This document shows, piece by piece, positions 56,930 through 64,000 of a stretch of DNA of 64,000 nt. The stretch lies in the NCBI GenBank assembly GCA_041859875.1, contig JBFLFY010000001.1, positions 62,001-126,000 on the forward strand, read 5' to 3'. Numbering within the stretch: position 1 is the first letter of the stretch; every line of letters starts with the position of its first letter. The position numbers and the translations under genes were made by a program. The stretch is from Thermocaproicibacter sp041859875. Its GTDB lineage: Bacteria; Bacillota; Clostridia; Oscillospirales; Acutalibacteraceae. The notes beneath the pieces were generated by a model, which saw only the letters and a program-made list of their open reading frames with translations, searched no databases and was not told where the DNA came from.

Positions 56930-58131
56930 GCCGCCGGGTGTTATTCGTCATCAATACTCTTGGGCAGGCCGGGGCGGAGGTGGCGCTGGCAGAACTGCTG
57001 AAGCGCCTGAATGACCCGGATTTGGAGATTTCACTTTTTGTTTTGCTGGGGCAGGGGGAACTGATCAAGAAAATCCCGCCTTTTGTCAGGCTGCTAAATA
57101 AAAATTACAGCTGCCAGTCGGTTCTTACAAAGCAGGGCGAGCGAGAGCTGAAAAAAACGGTTTTGCGCACTGCTTTTCACCATGCGGCGGCTTTGCGCCT
57201 GCTGCCGTACCTTTTCAGCAATGCCGCAGATATGGTCAGAAAAAAACGTTTCCAGGCGGACAAATTACTTTGGCGTCTTGTTTCCGATGGTGCCGAGCGC
57301 TTTGACGAAGAATACGACCTTGCTGTTTCTTTCCTGGAGGGCGGCTCTGCCTATTATGTGGCCGACCATGTGAAAGCAAAACATAAGGCAGCCTTCCTGC
57401 ATATCGACTATGGCAAGGCAGGCTATACCCGGAAGCTGGACCGGGACTGTTACCTGAAATTTGACCGTATTTTCTGTGTGTCGGATGAGGTTCGGGAACA
57501 CTTTTTACACTATTATCCGGAGTGTGAAAAGAGAATCCGCATTTTTGAAAATTTTATTGACCCCGATGAAATTCGTCGGAAAGCCGCGCTGCCCGGTGGA
57601 TTTGATGATGGGTACGACGGAATCCGCCTGCTGACGGTCGGTAACCTGAGTTACCACAAGGGCTATGACTTGGCAGTTGAAACCATGGCGCTCCTGAAAA
57701 AGCATGGGTGCCGAATGCGCTGGTATGTCATAGGGGAAGGCCCGGAACGAAAAAAGCTGGAGAAAATGATTGAAAAGTACGGGCTTCAGAAAGACTTTAT
57801 CCTGCTTGGGAAAAGGAATAACCCGTACCCCTATTATGCTCAGACGGACCTTTACGTCCATGCGTCCCGCTTTGAAGGTAAAAGTATCGCAATCCGGGAA
57901 GCACAGGTGCTGGGGTGCGCAATCCTCGCTTCCGACTGCAGCGGAAACCGTGAACAGATTTGTAATGGCAGGGACGGAATTCTGTGCCCGCCGGTTCCGC
58001 AGGACTTGGCATCTGCTGTTATGCTGCTGGCGGGCAGCCGGAAGCTGCGCGAAGATTATGCCGCGGCATCCCGCGGAAAACCGGCGGGGAATGAAGAAAA
58101 TATCCGAATGCTTTATGAACTCTTACAGTAA
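56926..58131 (+). CDS. GT4-family glycosyltransferase
   Basis: The 401-residue cytoplasmic enzyme has the GT-B pattern: VLFVINTLGQAGAEVALAEL at the N-terminus, LLTVGNLSYHKGYDLAVETM at the domain junction, and YVHASRFEGKSIAIREAQVL near the nucleotide-binding site. The donor is probably a UDP- or GDP-sugar. It starts at an ATGA overlap with the DUF2304 gene and belongs to the second half of the locus. Confidence 0.88.
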   Translation: MSRRVLFVINTLGQAGAEVALAELLKRLNDPDLEISLFVLLGQGELIKKIPPFVRLLNKNYSCQSVLTKQGERELKKTVLRTAFHHAAALRLLPYLFSNAADMVRKKRFQADKLLWRLVSDGAERFDEEYDLAVSFLEGGSAYYVADHVKAKHKAAFLHIDYGKAGYTRKLDRDCYLKFDRIFCVSDEVREHFLHYYPECEKRIRIFENFIDPDEIRRKAALPGGFDDGYDGIRLLTVGNLSYHKGYDLAVETMALLKKHGCRMRWYVIGEGPERKKLEKMIEKYGLQKDFILLGKRNNPYPYYAQTDLYVHASRFEGKSIAIREAQVLGCAILASDCSGNREQICNGRDGILCPPVPQDLASAVMLLAGSRKLREDYAAASRGKPAGNEENIRMLYELLQ

Positions 58132-58166
58132 ATGGGGAGCCACTGCTTTTGCGGAGGGTGAGAAAA

Positions 58167-58961
58167 TTGCCGAAAAAACTGTTGATTATTATACCCGCTT
58201 ACAATGAAGCACAGAATATTTTAGGTGTTCTGAATGAGATTGAGCGGACGGGTGTAAAACAATTTGCAGATGTTCTGGTCATTAACGACGCGTCATCGGA
58301 CAACACAAACTTGCTTGTGAAAAAACGGAATTATGCGCTTGTAACGCATATCTATAACCTTGGCTATGGCAGCGCGCTGCAGCTTGGGTACAAGTATGCA
58401 GTCCGGCGGCGGTACCAGTTTGTTGTTCAGATGGATGCCGACGGCCAGCACGACGTGTGCAATATTTCAGAATTGTACCGGGAACTGCAAATGCCCGACG
58501 AAAGCGGCAGGCTTCCGGATATTGTGCTGGGTTCACGGTTCGTAAAAGGCGCTGCGCCTTTTCCGGTCTCCAGAGCAAAAAAAGCGGCGTTTGCACTTTT
58601 CCGCACAATGATCCGCATGGTTACAGGTAAAAAAATTATGGACCCAACCACAGGGCTTCAGGGCCTTAGCTGGCCTGCTTTTCTTTACTATTCAAAATAC
58701 AACCATTTTGACGAAAAATATCCGGATGCGAACATGATTATGCAGATGCTTCTGCTTGGGTTTCAAATACGGGAAATTCCCGCGGTCATGCATGCAAGGA
58801 CTTCCGGCAGAAGTATGCATTCCGGTCTGAAACCCATCTGCTATATGCTTCATATGTTCTTCAGCACCCTGGCAGTGGTGTTTCGCATTAAGGTTTTAAA
58901 AACGGGCTTAGAGGTTTCAGGGCGTCAGGAAGATTTTGCATCCTTCGGTTCAAAAAATTGA
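58167..58961 (+). CDS. GT2 glycosyltransferase, dolichyl/polyprenyl-phosphate sugar synthase-like
   Basis: The ~264-residue enzyme begins KLLIIIPAYNEAQNILGVLN and contains DVLVINDASSDNTNLLVKKR and FVVQMDADGQHDVCNI with the metal-binding DxD, as in DPM1-type GT2 enzymes. It probably makes a polyprenyl-phosphate sugar for membrane GT-C transferases. The TTG at 58167 is chosen because GGAGG lies nine bases upstream; an earlier in-frame TTG precedes that site. Association with DUF2304 supports the assignment. Confidence 0.85.
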   Translation: MPKKLLIIIPAYNEAQNILGVLNEIERTGVKQFADVLVINDASSDNTNLLVKKRNYALVTHIYNLGYGSALQLGYKYAVRRRYQFVVQMDADGQHDVCNISELYRELQMPDESGRLPDIVLGSRFVKGAAPFPVSRAKKAAFALFRTMIRMVTGKKIMDPTTGLQGLSWPAFLYYSKYNHFDEKYPDANMIMQMLLLGFQIREIPAVMHARTSGRSMHSGLKPICYMLHMFFSTLAVVFRIKVLKTGLEVSGRQEDFASFGSKN

Positions 58962-58965
58962 GCCC

Positions 58966-60540
58966 ATGATGAGAGGAAAAAACAAGGTGCGGCAGAAAAG
59001 CAGAACGGAATATTCGGCGCGAAACACCATGACGTCAATGGTTTCCCGCAGCTTGGCAATCCTGATGGGGTATGTCACCCGAGTGGTGTTTACCCGGATG
59101 CTAAGCCAAAGTTATGTGGGCGTAAACGGCCTTTTTTCCGATATTATCAATGTGCTTTCCTTGTCGGAACTTGGCATTGAAACCGCCATTACCTATGCTC
59201 TTTACCAGCCCATTGCGCAAAATGACATAGAAAAACAAAAATCCATCATGCAGCTGTACCGCCTTTTTTACCGGATTGTGGCGGTGACAGTCATGGCTTC
59301 TGGGCTGGCTGTGGTTCCGTTTCTCGGCATCCTGATTAAAAACCCGCCGCAGGTCGACCACCTGACCCTGATTTACCTGCTCTATCTGGGCAATACGGCC
59401 ATGTCTTATTTTATGATTTATAAAAAGACGCTGATTGACGCCCATCAGCTTTCTTATGTTGGCACTTTGTATCAGACTGCGTCATGGATGCTTCAGGATG
59501 TCATTCAGATTTTAATCCTGATTTTCACGAAAAACTTTATCCTGTTTTTGCTGGTGAATATTTTCTGTACTTTTGGCTGCAATTTATGTATTTCACGCCG
59601 GGCAGACCGGATGTATCCTTTTCTGAAAGAAAAAAACGTACAAAAACTGGATGAAGCCGAAAAACGGGGAATCTTTAAAAATATCCGCGCAATGATGATG
59701 CACAAAGTCGGCGACGTTGTGGTCAACAACACTGATAATATTCTGCTGTCATCCTTTGTCGGCATTGCAAGCGCCGGATGTTATTCCAACTACTTTCTTC
59801 TCATAGCATCGGTGCAGCAGGTGATGGATCAGGCGTTTCAGGGAATTGCGGCAAGCGTTGGCAATTTAGGAGCAACGCAGGGCAGGGATGCCATTGGGCG
59901 TGTATTCGATTCGACTTTCTTTTTGGTTCAATGGCTGTACGGCTTTGCCGCTGTCTGCCTGTATGAGCTTTTGAACCCGTTTGTGGAGCTGAGCTTTGGC
60001 GTACGCTACCTGTTTCCGGGCAGCATTGTGCTGGTGCTGTGCATCAACTTTTTTATCAACGGGATGCGCCGTGCCACACTGGTGTTCCGCGATTCGCTTG
60101 GCCTGTTCTGGTTTGACCGTTACAAATCCGTCGCGGAAGCACTAATCAATTTGGCAGCGTCGATTCTGCTGGTGATGCGCTTTGGCACCATTGGGGTGTT
60201 CCTGGGTACTTTTATCAGCACAGTTGCAACTTCAGCGTGGGTAGAACCTTATGTGCTGTATAAGTATCAGCTGAAAACTTCTTGCCGGCCTTATTTTGCA
60301 CATTATGCGGTGTATACAGCCGTTGTTGGTGCGGCCTGGTTTGTGACGGATAAAATCTGCTGCTTGGTTTCTGGCAGCGCACTGCAGCTTGTCATCCTGC
60401 GGGCATTCATTTGCCTTATTGTGCCGAACAGCATTTTTCTGGCAGCCTATGCACGGACAAAAGAGTTTTCTTTTGTCTTTCAAAAGTTAAAAGGGCTGCT
60501 GCAAGAAAAAATCGGCAGGGGGAAACGCCATGGAAAATAA
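58966..60540 (+). CDS. Oligosaccharide flippase (Wzx-like, MOP superfamily)
   Basis: The ~524-residue protein has 12-14 helices after a basic head (GKNKVRQKSRTEYSARNTMT). SRSLAILMGYVTRVVFTRML and YVGVNGLFSDIINVLSLSEL are typical of Wzx-type polysaccharide transporters. It is the second flippase in the locus besides PelG, implying a second lipid-linked glycan. No ribosome binding site precedes it, so it is probably coupled to the GT2 gene, whose stop is four bases upstream. Confidence 0.85.
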   Translation: MMRGKNKVRQKSRTEYSARNTMTSMVSRSLAILMGYVTRVVFTRMLSQSYVGVNGLFSDIINVLSLSELGIETAITYALYQPIAQNDIEKQKSIMQLYRLFYRIVAVTVMASGLAVVPFLGILIKNPPQVDHLTLIYLLYLGNTAMSYFMIYKKTLIDAHQLSYVGTLYQTASWMLQDVIQILILIFTKNFILFLLVNIFCTFGCNLCISRRADRMYPFLKEKNVQKLDEAEKRGIFKNIRAMMMHKVGDVVVNNTDNILLSSFVGIASAGCYSNYFLLIASVQQVMDQAFQGIAASVGNLGATQGRDAIGRVFDSTFFLVQWLYGFAAVCLYELLNPFVELSFGVRYLFPGSIVLVLCINFFINGMRRATLVFRDSLGLFWFDRYKSVAEALINLAASILLVMRFGTIGVFLGTFISTVATSAWVEPYVLYKYQLKTSCRPYFAHYAVYTAVVGAAWFVTDKICCLVSGSALQLVILRAFICLIVPNSIFLAAYARTKEFSFVFQKLKGLLQEKIGRGKRHGK

Positions 60541-61783
60541 TCTGACCGCTGAAGAATTGCTTTTAACCGGTTGTTTAAAAGCTGTGCTCTGCCAAAAGCC
60601 ATGGGAAATTGAAACTTTGGCTGAAAAGGTAAAGCCGGATGGCGCTGTGTGGAGCAAAATGCTTCAGCTCGCAAAGGGCCATGCGGTGCTTCCGCTTTTG
60701 TGCGACGGCCTTTTGGAAAGCCCGGTCGTTCCTGCCACAGTGCAGGCAGAAGTACGTCTTGTGGGCCGCCAGTGTGGGCTGCAAAGTTACCGCCTGCTGT
60801 TTATGACAAAATATTTAGTTGATCTGCTGGAGCAAAGCGGAGTCCCGGTTTTGGTGCTGAAAGGCGCGGCTGTGGCATCATACTATCCGGTACCGGAACT
60901 GCGCAAGGCCGGTGACATCGACTTGCTGATTCCAGACAAAGAAAAGTTTAGTCAAGCGTGCAAAATTCTCAGTGAAAACGGCCTCTTTAGGCAGGATGAA
61001 CCGACGGTGGATTATCATATCAGCTTTGAAACAGATGAGCATATTAAAGTGGAACTGCACAAAGCACTTTCGGAGCCGTTTGAGAACCGGCGAATAAATC
61101 ACTGCCTTCAGGTTTTCCTTGCAAACCTGAAGCATAAAATAACGTGGAAAAGCACAGTAGTCGGTGTGGAACTTCCAGTGCTGCCGGATGCGGAGTTGGC
61201 CTTTTACCTGCTGCTTCATATGCTGCGGCATTTTCTGCGTTCGGGATTCGGGCTGAAGCTCTTGGTAGACTGGGTGGTATTCTGGAACCGGAAAATTGAT
61301 GAAAATGAAAAAGTGCAGTTTATGGGCTACGTCAGCGAATGCGGGCTGTGCGGCTTTTGTGCAGCAGTTACGCAGGCCTGTGTGTGTTACCTTGGGCTGA
61401 GGCCTGAAAATGCGGAATTTATGGCTGTGGAGAAACTCAGTAGGGCAGATGTGACGGAATTTTTCCGTGAAGTTATGGAAGCACAGGAATTTGGGCTGAC
61501 GGATAAGACCCGTATGGTGGTACTGCCGGGAACCGGGCTGGGGGCATATTTTTGTGAATTCCATTATCAAATGAAAATCCGCTACCCCCGTGCCGGAAAA
61601 GTATTTTTGCTTTGGCCTGTTTTGTGGGGAATGACATTATTTCATTTCGTGAGGAATAATAAAAAGCTGCGCCGTGTGAGCAGCTGCGGTATTATCCGGA
61701 AAGCCGGAATGCGGAGCAGAATTCTGAAGAAGATTCATCTTTTTCAGGATGTGCCGAAAAGGGATGAAAAACGGGCGCCATGA
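60530..61783 (+). CDS. Nucleotidyltransferase family protein (uncharacterised, PF14907-type)
   Basis: The 417-residue protein matches large 'uncharacterised nucleotidyltransferase' proteins. A polymerase-beta-like core includes VLVLKGAAVASYYPVPELRK and AGDIDLLIPDKEKFSQACKI, with GDID as the likely metal-binding Asp pair, followed by LHKALSEPFENRR. These genes often occur next to PqqD-like and S24/S26 peptidase genes in Clostridia. The activity is unknown; nucleotide transfer to a peptide or sugar is a guess. It overlaps the flippase by 11 bases. Confidence 0.75.
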   Translation: MENNLTAEELLLTGCLKAVLCQKPWEIETLAEKVKPDGAVWSKMLQLAKGHAVLPLLCDGLLESPVVPATVQAEVRLVGRQCGLQSYRLLFMTKYLVDLLEQSGVPVLVLKGAAVASYYPVPELRKAGDIDLLIPDKEKFSQACKILSENGLFRQDEPTVDYHISFETDEHIKVELHKALSEPFENRRINHCLQVFLANLKHKITWKSTVVGVELPVLPDAELAFYLLLHMLRHFLRSGFGLKLLVDWVVFWNRKIDENEKVQFMGYVSECGLCGFCAAVTQACVCYLGLRPENAEFMAVEKLSRADVTEFFREVMEAQEFGLTDKTRMVVLPGTGLGAYFCEFHYQMKIRYPRAGKVFLLWPVLWGMTLFHFVRNNKKLRRVSSCGIIRKAGMRSRILKKIHLFQDVPKRDEKRAP

Positions 61784-62850
61784 AAAAAATCAGTGTAATT
61801 GTTCCGGTATATAATGCCGAAAAATGGCTGCAAAAGTGCATCGACAGTCTGCTGGAGCAAACCTTTCCCAATTTGGAAATTCTGCTGCTGGATGATGAAT
61901 CTTCCGACAAAAGTGCGGAAATTTGCCGCAGGTATGCGCAGGAGGAACCGTCCGTCCGTTTTTTTGCTTCCGCCGGGCATGAGGGAGTTTCAGCTTCCAG
62001 AAACCGTGGTCTGGCGGAAGCACTCGGTGAATATACCCTGTTCGCCGATGCTGACGACTTTCTTCCAAGTAAAAATTCCGTTTCACTGCTGTATCAAAAA
62101 GCGGAGGAAGAAAAGGCGGATATTACAGTTGGAAACTACTGCCGTGAATTTGAGGGAAAAATCTGCGATGCTGCCCGTCATGGCTTAAACCAGCAGAATG
62201 ACCGGGAAAGCCAGGATTTTCGATTCCGGGGCTTTTTTTCGAATGGAATTCTAAGCTATGTGTGGGCGAAACTGTACCGTACCGATTTTCTGCGGAAAAA
62301 TCAGATTACGTTTGAAACACTCGATTATGCAGAAGACAAGCTGTTTAATTTTAAATGCTACGAAAAAAATGCGTCCTATGCGTTTTTGGCAGAAAATGTG
62401 TATTGCTACCGGAAAAACCCAGACTCGAATTCTAACGGTTACCACAGCAATTTCGATAAAACCTGGATGAAAATCGCGCAGAATTTCAGTGAGCAGCTTC
62501 ACCGGGATGGCAGAGAAGCCTACGGCGATTTAACGGCGCTTACCATCGCATTTGCCATATTTTTCAGTGCCAAGCAGGAATATGAATATCGGGGAAAGAG
62601 TACGTCGGTCATTCGCAGTGTAATTGAGCGATATAATCGATACCCGCTTACACGCAGTGAACTGAAAAAAGTAGCGGATGGGCAGTACTGCGGTGGAATC
62701 CATTCGGCTTTCTGGAAATATGGCTTGCGCCTTTTTTGCCAGTTCACAGTCAATAAGTGGTATTTTCCGCTGGCAGCTGGCATTCGGATGCTGATTGATG
62801 GCAAAGCAGACCGCGCGCTTTCCAGTACGGGGAAGTCGGCAGAAAAATAG
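61780..62850 (+). CDS. GT2 family glycosyltransferase
   Basis: The 356-residue protein starts KKISVIVPVYNAEKWLQKCI and contains LLLDDESSDKSAEICRRYAQ, GVSASRNRGLAEALGEYTLF and FADADDFLPS, the GT-A DxD region with metal ligands. A helical C-terminal region follows. It transfers a sugar from a nucleotide donor, probably to a lipid carrier in the capsule or surface polymer pathway. It overlaps the nucleotidyltransferase gene by four bases (ATGA). Confidence 0.9.
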   Translation: MKKISVIVPVYNAEKWLQKCIDSLLEQTFPNLEILLLDDESSDKSAEICRRYAQEEPSVRFFASAGHEGVSASRNRGLAEALGEYTLFADADDFLPSKNSVSLLYQKAEEEKADITVGNYCREFEGKICDAARHGLNQQNDRESQDFRFRGFFSNGILSYVWAKLYRTDFLRKNQITFETLDYAEDKLFNFKCYEKNASYAFLAENVYCYRKNPDSNSNGYHSNFDKTWMKIAQNFSEQLHRDGREAYGDLTALTIAFAIFFSAKQEYEYRGKSTSVIRSVIERYNRYPLTRSELKKVADGQYCGGIHSAFWKYGLRLFCQFTVNKWYFPLAAGIRMLIDGKADRALSSTGKSAEK

Positions 62851-62876
62851 GGCAGAATGTTTTTGGGAGCGTTCGT

Positions 62877-63335
62877 ATGGCACAGAAAAACAAAAAAGAG
62901 AATATTGAGCAGCTCTTGGCAGCTGGCCGCACAGTTCAGATTGAGCCGCATGGCTGGAGTATGTACCCGCTGTTGGTTCCGGGCAGGGATCAGGCCATTA
63001 TTGCGCCGGCGGAGCCCGAAAAAATGAAGCGCGGCGATGTTGCTTTGTATCGGCGGGCACAGGGAATTCTGGTTCTGCACCGTATTTGGAAAGTCACGCC
63101 GGAAGGTTTTTATATGGTGGGCGACAACCAAATCGAAGTAGAAGGCCCGCTTCGACCTTGCCAAATAAAAGGCAGGCTTACGGCGGTCATACGAAATGGC
63201 CACATGATTCCAGTGAAAAATCCGCTCTCAATTTTCTTAACTCGTTTTTGGCTGTTTCTGCGCCCGGTGCGTGGTCCGCTTGCTGCTGCGGCACATAGGC
63301 TGCGACAGATTGGCAGGCCTATAAAAAAAGGATAA
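62877..63335 (+). CDS. S24/S26-type signal-peptidase-like protease
   Basis: The 152-residue protein has the serine motif GWSMYPLLVPGRD with the catalytic Ser, then KRGDVALYRRAQGILVLHRI, in which HRI supplies His as in ER/archaeal-type signal peptidases (SipW-like) rather than Lys, and YMVGDNQIEVEG. It lacks a clear N-terminal membrane helix but has a hydrophobic C-terminal segment (NPLSIFLTRFWLFLRPV). It could remove the leader of the protein encoded next to it. It is 26 bases downstream of the GT2 gene. Confidence 0.8.
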   Translation: MAQKNKKENIEQLLAAGRTVQIEPHGWSMYPLLVPGRDQAIIAPAEPEKMKRGDVALYRRAQGILVLHRIWKVTPEGFYMVGDNQIEVEGPLRPCQIKGRLTAVIRNGHMIPVKNPLSIFLTRFWLFLRPVRGPLAAAAHRLRQIGRPIKKG

Positions 63336-63350
63336 AAAATACTTTTTTTA

Positions 63351-63379
63351 TTGACTTTGGCTGAAGGAAAAGATAAGAT
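63351..63379 (+). promoter_or_regulatory. Promoter of the leader-bearing small protein
   Basis: TTGACT (63351-63356), a 17-base spacer and TAAGAT (63374-63379), about 98 bases before the start. It implies separate, possibly high, expression of the terminal gene. Confidence 0.65.
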
Positions 63380-63476
63380 ACAAGTGGGCCTTTGTATTCC
63401 TACAGTCTATACTTTTTCCAGTATTGCTTCAAAATGAAAACTTTTACAACACAGTAATTGACGAAGGAAGATAGGT

Positions 63477-63860
63477 ATGATGAAAAATTACGAAAAGCCA
63501 ACCATCCTTAAAGACGAAAACCTGAGTGAAGGCGTTTATATGGCAAGCGGTGGAAGCGGATGCCTGACAACAACTTGCAGACTGGAACAGCATTTGAACG
63601 GGAATCAGTATCGCTTTCGGGTCCGCATTCAGCACCACGCAAACCATACCAATAATTATCAGACAACTACAATCGTTTTTTCCGTTCCTGTTACCTGCAA
63701 CAGTGCACAGGAATATGCGGTTTCCGGCAGTGGCTCTTCAACCCTCACAATTACCCGCAACCGCTTTATGAATGGCAACGATAATGCGGATTATGATGTT
63801 CATGTGACTGCAGCCAGCCAGCCGGCTGTTCTCAGAGTTTCGTCTACAGATGGCCATTAA
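63477..63860 (+). CDS. Small protein with an EKP-type leader and beta-rich body
   Basis: The 127-residue protein opens KNYEKPTILKDENLSEGVYM and ASGGSGC, a leader-like head with acidic residues ending in small residues, without a hydrophobic signal peptide. The body is rich in Thr, Asn, His and Gly with alternating strands (YRFRVRIQHHANHTNNYQTT; SGSGSSTLTITRNRFMNGND). Similar heads occur in clostridial small proteins linked to PqqD-like and S24/S26 genes; cleavage after the SG region by the neighbouring protease is likely but unproven. It has its own promoter, strong RBS (GAAGGAAG) and terminator. Confidence 0.75.
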   Translation: MMKNYEKPTILKDENLSEGVYMASGGSGCLTTTCRLEQHLNGNQYRFRVRIQHHANHTNNYQTTTIVFSVPVTCNSAQEYAVSGSGSSTLTITRNRFMNGNDNADYDVHVTAASQPAVLRVSSTDGH

Positions 63861-63876
63861 TAAGGAAAAGAATTAA

Positions 63877-63913
63877 AATAGGTGCTGCTTTTAGGGGCAG
63901 CACCTATTTTTGA
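63877..63913 (+). terminator. Terminator after the leader-bearing gene
   Basis: AATAGGTGCTGC (63877-63888) pairs perfectly with GCAGCACCTATT (63897-63908), followed by TTTG. Confidence 0.85.
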
Positions 63914-63928
63914 CTCTGCAAGGTTACC

Positions 63929-64000
63929 CTAAAAATTTTGAATTAGGCTGTCAATTTCGCTGGCACCGAGAATTCGGCATTTTTTATCCTGAATGGCGTA
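63929..64000 (-). CDS. Partial minus-strand gene, C-terminal end
   Basis: On the minus strand an open frame enters from the right edge and ends at TAG (63929-63931), encoding ...YAIQDKKCRILGASEIDSL... The composition looks protein-like and the stop lies just beyond the terminator of the convergent gene. Too little is present to recognise the family. Confidence 0.5.
   Translation of the reverse strand, partial: YAIQDKKCRILGASEIDSLIQNF

Overview
The window reads as a chromosomal segment of a spore-forming, anaerobic low-GC Firmicute. The best guess is Clostridia, family Oscillospiraceae/Acutalibacteraceae. This rests on the yabM-yabN-yabO-yabP-yabQ-divIC-yabR gene order (with sporulation genes yabP and yabQ), HemZ, a CIRCE-regulated groESL, 2-hydroxyacyl-CoA dehydratase activase proteins, and AGGAGG-type ribosome binding sites with several TTG/GTG starts. 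The genus is inferred from content, not proven.

Positions 1-18,600 are mostly housekeeping: the end of hemZ, a uridine-kinase-like nucleoside kinase, the yabM-yabR cluster with an HU gene inside it, an amidohydrolase, fumarase alpha, the ribosome hibernation factor, a THUMP-type rRNA methyltransferase, groES-groEL behind a perfect CIRCE operator, small hypothetical genes, a cyclophilin, a beta-CASP nuclease, Ogt and endonuclease IV. Positions 18,700-28,300 form a starch/maltodextrin locus. It has a cytoplasmic GH13 enzyme, a divergent type I pullulanase, a MalEFG-like ABC importer without its own ATPase, and a lipoprotein alpha-amylase that would cut polymer at the cell surface.

Positions 28,300-36,500 hold a membrane diguanylate cyclase whose own leader carries a class I c-di-GMP (GEMM) riboswitch, a two-gene acyl-CoA dehydratase activase/dehydratase operon, an aspartate carbamoyltransferase with a PyrI-like zinc tail, and yebC. 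A degenerate ~7.2-kb integrated element (36,459-43,737) sits in the 3' end of yebC, flanked by 59-bp direct repeats. It carries a tyrosine recombinase, an XRE regulator, 1.8 kb of AT-rich non-coding DNA, and damaged phage structural genes interrupted by a decayed IS3-family element.

Positions 44,167-63,860 form a long, tightly packed surface-polymer locus, all on the plus strand. It combines Pel-type exopolysaccharide genes (an epimerase-PelD fusion with a c-di-GMP I-site, PelE-like, PelF, PelG) with a large membrane protein, a DUF4874/DUF4832 and a DUF2194 protein, further glycosyltransferases and a second flippase. The locus opens with a PqqD-like gene and closes with a nucleotidyltransferase-family protein, an S26-type peptidase and a small leader-bearing protein without a classical signal peptide. 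The most interesting hypothesis here is that a c-di-GMP-gated Pel-like polymer machine is coupled to a RiPP-like or leader-processed surface protein pathway. The window ends in the 3' end of a minus-strand gene.
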